From NCBI RefSeq assembly GCF_963422355.1, contig NC_085087.1, positions 2,137,021-2,201,020 of the forward strand: a stretch of 64,000 nucleotides of DNA. The letters run 5' to 3'. Positions 55,040 to 64,000 of this stretch are shown here, in pieces. The notes beneath the pieces were generated by a model. It had not been told where the DNA came from and did not search any database. It worked only from the letters and a program-made list of their open reading frames with translations. The position numbers and the translations under genes are program-made. The first letter of the stretch is position 1. Each line of letters begins with the position of its first letter. This stretch comes from Corticium candelabrum. Lineage: Eukaryota; Porifera; Homoscleromorpha; Homosclerophorida; Plakinidae.

Positions 55040-55525
55040 TCAAATTCCATTAATGGTATATACAGTGGAAAATGCAATAAATACCATTAACATATTCCAT
55101 TCATGGAATAGTTAAACACATACCATGAATGGAAATTGTAGCATTCAATAGTAGGTTACATTTTTGGAAATTGTTTTTCATGATTGTTATTTAGCACAGT
55201 TACTATTCATGGCTAGAATGGCATTTTCCATGTTTGTAGTTACGTGAATACCATGAATGTATATTTCTTGTTCCATTTTTGATACTTGCAAATACAATTA
55301 GGAAAAAAGTGAGTACGTGGACCCTAATGTATGGAAATATTTATGATATCCATTAATGGCTTGTCATTTACCATGCTTTGAAAATTGAAATGCCGTGGTT
55401 GGACAATGACTCATTTACCTTGATGGCAATCTATGCTTATTTTGCTTTGGTAATTATATCATTATGGAAAATACAGTACATTCCATTTAGGTTTATTCAT
55501 AACATTAATGGAAAATACAATACAA
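55040..55525. repeat. Cluster of CCATTAATGG / CCATGAATGG palindromes
   Basis: About ten short imperfect palindromes of the form tt-CCAT(T/G)AATGG-aa occur within 490 bp (for example 55050, 55097, 55121, 55251, 55349, 55505), spaced 30-150 bp in AT-rich DNA. No gene lies within. Just upstream (55006-55023) is a gctagctagcta run. Confidence 0.7.
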
Positions 55526-56122
55526 TCCAGTTAGGTTACTGTTGTTGTGTCAGTAGCTGAAAGCAGAAGCAAACATTGAGAATTGCTACGCACGTACATA
55601 AGATGCACTCAAAACAATGCATTGATGCTACAAAAAGAATCCAAACCTTAGCAGTATCCATAAAAAGAACAACAAAATACGCTGCACTGAAACTACCATG
55701 TACCAGAACAACACACTTAGCTAAAATGTCTTTGATTTATAGAAGTCATCTCTACGTAGGACGTCTGACGTCGACTGCATTGTCTCTTTTATCTTGACAA
55801 TTCCCTCCTTCAGCATGGCGTCACCCACCAACGTCAGCAGTTTGGCTTTGCTTTTGTCTGGCCCAAGCTGAATTTCCAGACTCCGGCAAGCGCTGATGAG
55901 TGCGTCCTACTCACGTCTCGAAGTCTTGCTACTTCAAATCCAACCATTACGGCTAGTTCCAACTTGCACTTGCGTTCACAACCTTCAACAACAAAAGTAT
56001 TAGCTAACATTTTAACATTTAGCAGTTTTGTAATTGTGTTGTATAAACTTGGACGTGTAAAACATTTTTAATAACAAATGCATGTACAAAGACTAATTAT
56101 AGTTTACATGCATAGAAGAAAT
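55526..56122. other. Nothing recognised
   Basis: A minor plus frame (55576-55797) has no motif. Confidence 0.4.
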
Positions 56123-56208
56123 TAGCCTCGTACCAGACCCTCTCGCGCCGTCGTGCTCGGTTCCCGTATAACACGACAACCCCTGAGAGAGGGTCTGGTA
56201 CGAGGCTA
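56123..56208. mobile_element. 86-bp MITE with 22-bp perfect inverted ends
   Basis: TAGCCTCGTACCAGACCCTCTC (22 bp, 56123-56144) is perfectly complementary to 56187-56208. The 42-bp centre has no coding capacity. The TAGCCTC start is shared with the element at 29923-32199 and resembles TAGTCTCG of the foldback at 30575. A clear target duplication was not found. Confidence 0.85.
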
Positions 56209-56718
56209 GTAGAAATGTCTATAAAAATATAATGTATACAGGGCCGACGGAGTCGCAGCGGCAGCAGCGGCCCATAGCCGCCCCACTTTTTTTGTGAAAA
56301 CTCGACTTCAGCCAGCGAACTATTGCCGCATACTTCCGGTCTAAAGGTAGAGCTGATAAAATAAAATAATATATTTGGTCATCTACCGGATTGCGACTGT
56401 ACTAATTTGGTGACTGTTTTGAAGTCTCCTACGACTTCTCTTTCGTTACCTGGACTATATTCCCCGAACTCTGTGACAGCCCTCTGTGCGCATGCTCACT
56501 ACTCACGAATGTGTGCTAACCCGCCCTTAGCGTGCGCTAAGCCACACCCTCTAACGCGCGCTAGGACGCTCCACTTTCAAGTTGCTTCCGTCGGGCCTGG
56601 TATATCACGTATAATGGAACAGTTTAACATGCAGAGACAGCAAAAGAAGAAGTAATTTGCAAAGAAGCAATCAGAGTAATGTTCGTAGAAAATTTTCTCT
56701 AGTTCTTGCTGCACATAC
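56209..56718. other. Non-coding flank
   Basis: Contains CAG-rich (gcagcggcagcagcgg, 56256) and a GC-rich palindromic tract (ttagcgtgcgctaagcc near 56527). The last exon of the minus-strand gene to the right may fall here; one acceptor-like cag at about 56605 would give a short ending. Confidence 0.35.
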
Positions 56719-57282
56719 CTTCTGTGGCTCTTGAAGATGAGCCGTCTTGAACCAGCTGCAGTTTCTGCAAAAATTTTGCAGGCCACACTAGGAAAGAGTT
56801 GGGCATCACTGGCTCATGATGCCAATAAATGTTCTCTGTCCATGGGTAAGGTGTTTCACTGTGACCTCCACTAAGAGACTGAACTTTGACTTTCATGTGG
56901 CTCTGTGGTACTGGTCTCATGTGGCACAGTGATCCGTGAAGACCACATATCTGTCCAGTTCCTACATTAATATTCTTATTGTCAAGCAAGTGAACGATAT
57001 CTATTAAAACAGAGACAAATACATGTGCACCAGTTAGTTGATTGCACCTAACATGTTCTGACCGCCAATAGCAGGTAAGTTTGAATTCCCATCTTTCTCT
57101 AAATTTTCTGGGTCTTTTGCCTCTGAATTTGAAATAGCACTAGCATCAGGCACCGGCATTTCCTCTGCAGCTGTGCGCGTACCGGATGCAGATGGCTCAT
57201 TGTCGACGTCCTTAGAATTAGTACTAGTACTAGGTGATTTTTCTGATTCCGGGTCTTTTACCTTCTTAACCTTTCGTCCGTC
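56719..57282 (-). CDS. Two phased exons of an unidentified gene
   Basis: Exon 57282-57048 (acceptor ctattttag, donor TTAG|GTGCAA): DGRKVKKVKDPESEKSPS, then an acidic, Ser-rich segment ending NLPAIGGQNML. Exon 57000-56719 (acceptor ttttaatag, donor GAAG|GTATGT): DIVHLLDNKNINVGTGQICG, SLCHMRPVPQSHMKVKVQSL, PYPWTENIYWHHEPVMPNSF. The intron is only 47 bp and phase 1 matches. The first exon is disordered and the second globular, with conserved-looking Trp/His/Cys. The start is further right and uncertain (an MSGADESGKDSTLRNF frame at 57395 is a candidate). No family recognised; with two clean exons it is likely a live host gene. Confidence 0.6.
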
Positions 57283-57825
57283 CTAAAATAGAAATAGCAA
57301 AATCCATTATTAAAAACTTAGATACACATGCAATAAGCGAGAACATAAAAGTTGCGTAAAGTCGAATCCTTTCCTGACTCGTCGGCGCCGCTCATTTAGA
57401 GTATTAAGAATATGTTGTCGTATTACCTTTTTTCCTGACAAGTTCTTCTGACAGACGATCAGCTGGCAAACAACAACACAGAATCCTCTGACGACACGGC
57501 TCATGCGTCACTACACGGAGGAAAAGGCAATAGAACAGCTGCTGACCTCCCAACGGACACCCCAAAAGGTTCAGCACCAGGTAACTCTTCAGGATAAGTC
57601 GTTACTCGCAGCGGTCGCGTTGTCAACAACCGGAGGAATTGGACTGATAGAGAACACATATACTATCACTGTTGCGTTGTGTTGTGTTATGTACAAAAGT
57701 TCATTCTGCTAGTTTAGTGAAACTATTCGCAAGAGACTTGCAAGGGAGATGTAGTGTTATTAGACTGACTGTACTTTAGACGCCGCATATACGGGCACGG
57801 CGATAAGATAAGACCCAGATCTAGT
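57283..57825. other. Possible 5' region of the minus-strand gene
   Basis: Minus frames at 57504-57310 include short candidate first exons with a GTAATA donor, none decisive. Confidence 0.3.
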
Positions 57826-58213
57826 ATGGTGCACACAGCCCACCGCGTGGTCTCTTTCTTGTCTCAGTACACTACCAAAGCAAAATCTCTAGACTTTCGA
57901 TGCAATGACTCGAAAACCACAGACAAAACATCAAAAGCAACTATTGTTTTGAAAGCAGATAAACCTATATTTTCTCGAATGAAAGTAAAAGCGCAAACTA
58001 GGAAAATAAATCTGGCAACTGCTCTTGAATATCCTCTCGAGCCACTTCCCTGGTCGGTTGCTGGGACAGATGGCAGCTTGTCTAAAACCAACACAGCTGC
58101 CCTTCTTCATATTGCTGAGAAACCATCTATCAACATTAAATGATGTTTCTGCCTCTGCCTGGATTTTAGACGAAATGGCATTGCTTCAGTCGCTGCTACC
58201 GCCGTCAGCGTGA
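57826..58213 (+). pseudogene. Transposon-associated protein fragment (GPLPWSLA-type)
   Basis: A frame reads FRCNDSKTTDKTSKATIVLK, LEYPLEPLPWSVAGTDGSLS, KTNTAALLHI, then after a frameshift near 58135 DVSASAWILDEMALLQSL. Similar ...PLPW(S/A)LA..DGSLRKTNKA... segments occur in many uncharacterised cnidarian and sponge repeat-linked proteins as I remember them. It breaks off at 58213 and its function is unknown. Confidence 0.4.
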
Positions 58214-58404
58214 AACTTTCTCCTTTTTGGCCTACCGACACAGAAGTATGGTTTGTACAGGTTAAAAGCACAATTACCACCCAGAACATTACAGCTCAAC
58301 GGACTAAATTCGACTGTGTCATCACGTCCTGCCCGGAATTCGCAACGAAGGTGAGACCATGGAGTTCACCTGTAGTCTTGGTACGTAAGAAAGACGACAC
58401 GTAA
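58213..58404 (+). pseudogene. Ty3/gypsy remnant: gag (DUF7041-like) fused directly to RT start
   Basis: The frame SPFWPTDTEVWFVQVKSTIT, TTQNITAQRTKFDCVITSCP, EFATKVR matches the N-terminal gag domain DUF7041 of animal gypsy elements. Without any break in frame it continues RPWSSPVVLVRKKDDT-stop, the opening of gypsy RT. The rest of gag, the zinc knuckle and protease are missing between them, so an internal deletion of roughly one kilobase or more joined the two. Confidence 0.75.
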
Positions 58405-59147
58405 CGTTGTTGCATTTGGTGACGAGGAGCGGGATATCGAGCAAGATATTGGAACAGAATTTGGACAGATCGCTTCGTGGATCAGTCCTCGTTTAGTGTT
58501 GTCACGTTGTAACGTGTGAGTGCATTTGTGTACGTGTGAGTGCTGCGCCCTACGTAGAAAAGCGGCATCATGGCGCTCCGCGATCTGGAATGGAGCTATA
58601 GACAATCTCACGATTTAGCAGCTACCAATACTGAATCCACATTTAGCGAGTCACGGCTACTTGATGACCCAGACAGACAATGTTTGCTGCAGCTGTGAAC
58701 GCTTCTACCAAAGAAAATATGTATCAAGGGTGCACGTTTCAGATAATCTCGGCAGCATCGTGTGGCCTAAGTTGCAAGCATTTATATCACAGAATAACCA
58801 AGCTGAAGAGACAGACACTCTGTTTATGTGCTCTTTCTGGAAGCGGCGAATTACGTTTCTGAAATCAAGATCATTGCAAAGGCACAAAAGTTCAGATTAT
58901 GGGGAATAGAGAGTAGGCTGTTACTGTACGTATAAAATATGACCACGCCTACTCCCAGCTATTACGCGAATTTTTTAGTAGTGTGCAGCTGCAAAGACAG
59001 TTTGTGTGAAAGAGTAGCTAGTATGACTGAATACCGTATGCAAGTACACTACAAGCCTAATTGACCATTACTACTCTTAATTTCCCGCGAATGTAGTGCA
59101 GCTACAAGCAATTCACTCAGTTAGTTTAGTGCTAGTCTTTCAGCAGT
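58405..59147. other. Flank of the BEN gene; short candidate exon
   Basis: An ATG at 58570 in good context opens a 42-residue frame (MALRDLEWSYRQSHDLAA...) to a stop. It has no partner. The sequence just before 59148 is the likely promoter/5'UTR of the BEN gene, with no clear TATA box. Confidence 0.3.
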
Positions 59148-60285
59148 ATGGCAAAGACCAACATGGCGCTTCTGGAGTGGTTAGAAGAGCAACATAAAGG
59201 GCTACAAAAGTTGGTCGACAAACGCGACATAACACCTCGGGAATTTGATGTTGGAGAGACGGTGGTGGCCAACTTTGGGAGGAGAAGATTTACAGCGAAA
59301 GTAATAGAACAGCCTACCACCACGAAAGCAGGTAAAGGCGGAATAATAACAACAAAAACAAGCAACCAAAAAGAAAAAAGATTTTGAAAACATTTTCAGG
59401 TGCAAAGATGAGAGACTGCGCTTATATTTGTTACATTGAGTAAAGTGACAAACCCTGGCAGGCTACTGTACATGAAACCATTTTAATAATCTGTTATTTC
59501 TCTAGTTTGCAACATGCTCCGTTACCAGACACAGTCTCGGATCATGACTTGGACCACCAGGATGAGTACCAATCAGACTCTGCTCGTACATCTCCAACCA
59601 AGACTGGCGCCGGCAGTTCACATACTTTCGAACACGCATGCGCACCTCTATGCAACTGGCAAGATTTTAAACAAGACGTTAAATCTAAGCTGGCTGCCAT
59701 CTTCGAGGAGCAACAAGATATTCTACAGACACTCCAGTCCTTAGCGTTGAAGTTGGAGGAACAATCCGTCCAAATGGAAGGTCTGGAATGGAAGGTTCTA
59801 AACTCTGCAGCTGCCAACGAGAGTCCAACAAAAAATTGCTTGCAACTTGCCTGCTCTTCTGTAGATTTCGAGTCGACACAGCTTCCTCGTGAGAAAGAGA
59901 GATTAAACAAGAAAAGAGCCTCTTGCACCAGCCTGAGATTGAATCGGCGGAACTGCAGCTACCTTGCGATGTGCAACCTGCCGCACCGGCCGGAAATGGC
60001 GCAAGTCAATTTGTTATTCCGGAGACCCTCATTAGCCAGGAGATGCAAGAGAACAAGTGCAGAGCTAATTTTGCCTCTCGGCTTGTTTGGAGACTTTTAC
60101 CAACGTCTGTTCTAAAATCGTCCAACGTCGCTGGACGAAGAGGCAAGACGAGGCTGGATCCTCAAGTTATAGCGGCTGTACATCAAGTAGCGTTTAGACA
60201 TTTCGCCCTGCAAACTGGTGAGGATGGCCCGTCTGCGTGGAGAAATTGCATTAAGGCAATCGATGCCTACAGCAGGAACCTCTAA
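59148..60285 (+). CDS. BEN-domain protein with N-terminal Tudor/chromo-like segment
   Basis: Exon 1 59148-59331 (ATG at 59148, MAKTNMALLEWLEEQHKGLQ, then GETVVANFGRRRFTAKVIE, a Tudor-like beta segment). Micro-exon 59400-59439 (GAKMRDCAYICYI), exon 3 59506-60285. Phases 1 and 2 match through the 40-bp micro-exon. Exon 3 has an acidic linker (VSDHDLDHQDEYQSDSA), a coiled coil (AAIFEEQQDILQTLQSLALK) and, after a one-base frame change near 59893, a BEN domain to the stop: CRANFASRLVWRLLPTSVL, NVAGRRGKTRLDPQVIAAV, WRNCIKAIDAYSRNL. BEN domains bind DNA or chromatin factors, so a nuclear regulator is expected. The frame change has no usable intron and may be a sequence error, a polymorphism or a lesion. 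Confidence 0.75.
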
Positions 60286-61115
60286 TTAAGATATACTGAA
60301 ATAAATAAATAGGGTTGCTGTATATACGTTCAGTTACTTCTGTTGAATCACTATAGCTATAGCATCTACAGCACAATTCCAAACATTATACCGGTACTTT
60401 TTCTGATGGCTAATAATAATATATATTCCACCTAAGCTTTAGGTGTGTATACCACAAGTCAAACGATGTACGTAGTCGCACGACAATTCCATAATTTTGA
60501 GCTAATTTATTAAAATGTGGCGTTTATTCGAGGGCGCCGTGTAATTGAAAGTACGTTTGTTTTAATTATAAGAAAGCTATACGATTTCTTCGTAGGCATA
60601 GGTGTGGCAAACGTTTCTTGAGACTACCGTTTCAAAGCATGACGTCTCAAAGTGTGAAATGTGTATACCATTATGGTGTGGTTCTCTGGAAAAAATGGAT
60701 GTCAAAGTTAAAGCGTGTACATGCACACAAGCTCCTAAATCACAGACAGAAAGCGTAAATAAACGCCGCAATTGAGTAAATACCAACATCATTTAAACGC
60801 TGCCCTTGTTTAAACGCCGCGGTTGAAACCCTAGCTAAAATAAACGCCGCGGCGGTTAATTAATTAATTGGAGAAACGGTGGTAGACTCTGTTAGAATTG
60901 TCAACTCTACGGATGAGTGCTGGATGCATGGGTAGTATCCGAGGCGTTACGACGTACCGGTGAGTAGAACGAGAAACATGTAAGCACTAACGGTGATAGG
61001 TTTGTTTACACTAGCATTTTACTTGTATGTTTTAAACAGCTGTAGCTATATACTATACCTAATGCATGTAAATTGAGCCATGTTTTTAGGCTACAAGTCA
61101 TTCTCCAGTTGGTAT
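60286..61115. other. 3' flank; AAACGCCGC motif repeats
   Basis: aataaataaatag at 60300 could be the BEN gene's polyadenylation signal. Between 60515 and 60860 the word aaacgccgc (or a close variant) occurs four times. No gene. Confidence 0.4.
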
Positions 61116-61985
61116 GTCCTGTGCTTCTACCATCTTTGGCAGCACTTTTGAAAGATGGCCGATATAAGTTTGGCACTTCTGTGGGGGCATCCTAGTGCGC
61201 CAAAATTCAAGAATCCTGTTACCAGTTCATTCTTGGTAAAAGGCTTTATCTCACTCTCAAGAAAAAGTTTTAATTCGTTCCAAACTTTAATAATTGGATG
61301 GAGATCTGGTGAGTCAGGTGGAGTAGGCCACCAGTTGATGCCTCTACCTTGTAGAAATTGCTTGGTGTGTAGGTTCACATGCTTGGGATCGTTGTCCTGC
61401 ATAAGCCTATGCTGGGTTGGAGGTGATCGCTAAAAATTTTGGTATAGAGATCCGATATCATGGTGCCAGTAAAAACGCAAATTGGCGTTGCTCCACGGCA
61501 AGAGATTCCGCCCCAAACATGCATCTTGAGAGGGTGTTTTGGCTTCGCTTCAGTTTGAGAGAGAATCCTTTCTTTTGCAGCAGATCTTTTTGTGCCAGAT
61601 CATCTCCACACTTGACTCATCCGAGAATATGATGTCTTTAAAATTGAAGTTATAGTTGATTGAAAAATTCAAGTCTCTTCGTTTCGTTTACATCTCGCAT
61701 GGATTGACAGTAGCATGGTTTTGTTACCACCCAGTCAAGTTGTGTTCTGACGACACGACGGATGGTAGACTCGCATACGGAGATACTGAGTTCGCGCTGA
61801 AGGATAACCTTTATTTGCTTGGAAGTTAGTTCATCATCATGATTCAGCAACGCATCTATGAGACTCCTACCTTCCAGAATGAGGCGTGCTGAAGTACCAC
61901 TTCTTGGAGCATCTCTAAGAGACTTCGTTGACAAGCATCTTTTCCAAAACAAAGAAATCGATTGTCTTGAAAAATTTATACCCAT
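61116..61985 (-). pseudogene. Decayed Tc1-like transposase
   Basis: Minus frames 61985-61650 (helix-turn-helix part: SQKQIKVILQRELS-like, STIRRVVRTQLDW), a middle with IIFSDESSVEM (first Asp) broken by a stop, and 61402-61127 (QDNDPKHVNLHTK second Asp; DSPDLHPIIKVWNELK, where the catalytic Glu position has Ile). Several frameshifts. The element is different from, and much older than, the Tc1 at 12310. Terminal repeats not found. Confidence 0.85.
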
Positions 61986-61993
61986 CTAGAAAG

Positions 61994-62905
61994 ATGTCAT
62001 CATACTCGGACTCTTTGCGCCACATTTTCACGGCCAACGCCGATAAGACGACAGCTAAGCAACAGCGTGGCCATCAGACCAGGAGTCAATCGGGTCAACA
62101 ACCCATGAAGGGTGTCGAGAACTCCGGGACGACGGGTCGACGCTTCGGCAGGGCCGCCGCCGCCGCTCACGCCACGACCACCCAACAACAGCCTCCATCG
62201 ACACAACGACCACTACCACTACCACTACCACCCCTCATGAGCACAAACCAACCGACTCCCCACTCAACGATCCTCACGCTCCTGCAGCAGACGGACGACA
62301 TTCCCGCGAACGACGAAACGCACGTCACTACGGAACCACTCGAACGCCTCCTTGGCAAGCATACGTATCAAACACACAAAATGGAGAGCCTCGTACATCA
62401 CCAGGCCTACGCACTAGAAGCAAAGGAGGAAGGCGTGATACCCACGTGGCTACAGGTCACAAATCAAATCGAACCCGTCCTCGCTCAGAGGACGGACGTC
62501 GCAAATAAGTTCGAAGTCTTGAAACGCAGCTTCGGCTGTGAAGCCCTCAACCTACTTGCAGAACATTACCGAACGGCCAAGTCCGAACTGCAAGACGACA
62601 AGGCCAGAACAGAACAACTCATCGCCAATAAGATCGAGGCAGAGAGTGATGCGACCGCAAAAGCGAGACAGACGTCTCTGGTTCGAACACATGCAGCCGA
62701 TCTCAAGCGCAATCTAATCACAACAAGAATGGCAAACGAGAGCAGACGCCGTGCCAAAGTAAATGAACCGAAACACCGGACACCGTCCGCGAGGTTGAAC
62801 CGACGACGTAAACCGTACGAAGCCGGCAACGGCGCTCACGGTAATAACACAGAACGGACCCGAAAGGGCCACGTTAACACACTGATACCCGTCTATGATG
62901 TTTAA
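61994..62905 (+). CDS. Penelope-like element ORF1-type protein (intact frame)
   Basis: ATG at 61994 opens 303 codons with no break. N-terminal third is low-complexity (Ala/Gln/Pro/Thr: AAAAAHATTTQQQ, LPLPLPPL); the rest is helical and charged (HYRTAKSELQDDKARTEQLI, KARQTSLVRTHAADLKRNL), coiled-coil-like, ending in a basic stretch (RLNRRRKPYEAG). No known domain. It is paired with the downstream frame that resembles the start of a Penelope-like polyprotein, so an ORF1 role is inferred from position. GC content and C-ending codons are far higher than in neighbouring genes. Confidence 0.55.
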   Translation: MSSYSDSLRHIFTANADKTTAKQQRGHQTRSQSGQQPMKGVENSGTTGRRFGRAAAAAHATTTQQQPPSTQRPLPLPLPPLMSTNQPTPHSTILTLLQQTDDIPANDETHVTTEPLERLLGKHTYQTHKMESLVHHQAYALEAKEEGVIPTWLQVTNQIEPVLAQRTDVANKFEVLKRSFGCEALNLLAEHYRTAKSELQDDKARTEQLIANKIEAESDATAKARQTSLVRTHAADLKRNLITTRMANESRRRAKVNEPKHRTPSARLNRRRKPYEAGNGAHGNNTERTRKGHVNTLIPVYDV

Positions 62906-62934
62906 CACGCTGAACATGTATTATCTGTTTCTAA

Positions 62935-63496
62935 ACATAGATCGCGCCAGACGCAATACAGCGGAAACGGCCACAACAACCACAACAACCACTTACGGCA
63001 ACGACGCCGTAAGAGATACGACCGATACCACACGCTAGACGAAGCGCCAGACAGACCATTGACAGACAGTAATTCTACTTCTAACGTTCTAATAACAGTA
63101 GCCAATACGACCAATGATAGCATCGTTACGAATCTTAATCGTGTCACAAATCTCACACCAGTGTCGCGCTCCGCCGTGCACAATAGCTCTAAGTCCACAC
63201 TCGACGCCTCCGCCGCCGTCGGTAGATACGTCGTAAACAGAAGTCACGCCACACTGTCACACACCGAACTAACACTACTGGACAAGGGACTAACATACGT
63301 ACCCACCGAGACGAGACCCAATCGAGCACGCCACATACGAGAATTCGACAATTTCGCCCGCAAACTCAGAATCAGACTACGCGCGAGTCGTCGACCCGCG
63401 ACGAACGACGACACACCACGGGACGACCGAGACAAGGACGATTACCCGGGCACCACCGACCACACTATCGCGCGTAGAAACGTTAGCGCCGACTGA
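62935..63496 (+). CDS. Penelope-like ORF2, N-terminal part only
   Basis: Following an acceptor-like ctaaacatag, an open frame rich in Asn/His/Arg leads to NRSHATLSHTELTLLDKGLT, YVPTETRPNRARHIREFDNF, ARKLRIRL. This is the conserved 'LS-KGL-F-PT ... F-RKLRL' segment just before the reverse transcriptase in Penelope-like and related elements. A stop at 63496 ends it before any RT or GIY-YIG nuclease. Either the element is 3'-truncated here or the rest is elsewhere. Codon bias matches the ORF1 frame upstream. Confidence 0.55.
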
Positions 63497-64000
63497 CTAT
63501 CAACGTTGATAATTTTGATTGAGTAGCAATATGGAGAACAGTATGTGAAATGTTTGAAAGCTATATGGTTGATTTACACGTAGTCTTCTTGCAGCTAGTC
63601 CATTCTCTTCTTCCAGAAACGCTACATTTGTGATACTTGAATCCCATCTTCCTCTTGCGGCAAGCGAAAGAGACTTGTCCGCTAGTCAGGAGATATGCAT
63701 TTGTCGCAAACACAGACAAGTTTGTCAGAGGGTAGATAGTCCTAGAACTGGGCATTGAACGATCATATGGAAGTTAGGAACGTACAAAGAAGAGGGAGAA
63801 GGCTCTGATTCTGAACAAAAAGAAGATGAACCAGATATACACAAAGACGATGGAAAGCAGTTGCAATCAGACGATGTTGCCAGCATAGCTAGATTACACG
63901 ATAATTGGATAATGACTGTATCCTTTGATGTCTGCAGGACGATATTGTAGTAGCTATAGGTAATATAATAAACAGAAATGTCAGTTTTTGCGGTTTCTGA
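63497..64000. other. No confident gene
   Basis: The plus frame 63785-63950 (EGEGSDSEQKEDEPDIHKDD, IARLHDNWIMTVSFDVC) reads like an acidic exon, and the minus frame 63755-63561 is cysteine-bearing (CRKRKMGFKYHKCS). Neither can be assigned; AT-rich again after the GC-rich element. Confidence 0.3.

Noticed and set aside
63561..63755. Possible piggyBac-type cysteine-rich tail
   Set aside because: Too few cysteines with the right spacing and no transposase core nearby.

Overview
The window is eukaryotic and reads as the genome of a marine invertebrate animal. Spliced genes have short GT-AG introns (most 55-120 bp), there are many long CA/TG microsatellites, and nearly every animal transposon class is present. 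The repertoire (ZMYM1/hAT-like genes, DUF6589-like and DUF6570/Helitron-like fragments, RLE-type LINEs, a Penelope-like ORF1, BEN-domain gene) fits an early-branching metazoan such as a sponge or cnidarian. A sponge is my inference; the sequence does not prove it. No rRNA, tRNA or CRISPR was recognised.

Layout. 1-1834 (minus): a well-preserved three-exon ZMYM1-like gene running off the left edge. 1.9-5.1 kb: eroded TTF zinc-finger, DUF6589-like and Ty3/gypsy reverse-transcriptase remnants. 5.1-17.1 kb: a duplicated region with two ~2.5 kb copies of an RLE-type non-LTR retrotransposon, two copies of a pair of small segments in swapped order, a kinase-like exon, and a host gene (11.66-14.40 kb, minus) whose intron holds an almost intact Tc1 element. 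17.6-21.2 kb: a minus-strand RG-rich host gene cut by a 5'-truncated gypsy element with its 3' LTR. 21.2-24.5 kb: decayed Helitron. 24.9-26.4 kb: an APE-type LINE ending in an inverted duplication and a microsatellite.

26.4-35.7 kb is mostly non-coding, with nested foldback elements (one with a perfect 9-bp target duplication) and several repeat families. 35.74-39.64 kb is a palindromic element split by a 3.3 kb pogo-type transposon carrying a C-terminal PHD-like finger. 40.49-42.0 kb holds the last two exons of a host gene with octapeptide repeats. 44-47 kb has compound microsatellites and a duplicated exon-like block. 48.15-50.2 kb is a multi-exon coiled-coil gene. 51.4-54.96 kb is a decayed reverse-transcriptase element with N-terminal zinc fingers and a C-terminal nuclease-like motif. 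56.7-57.3 kb has two phased exons of an unknown gene (minus). 58.2-58.4 kb is a gypsy gag joined directly to RT. 59.15-60.29 kb is a BEN-domain gene. 61.1-61.98 kb is a dead Tc1 relative, followed by a GC-richer Penelope-like ORF1 and the start of ORF2 (61.99-63.5 kb).

Functionally there is no operon or pathway here: about eight host genes or gene pieces sit in a bed of nested mobile elements. Gene models were built by hand from reading frames, splice signals and phase agreement; exon ends are the least certain part.
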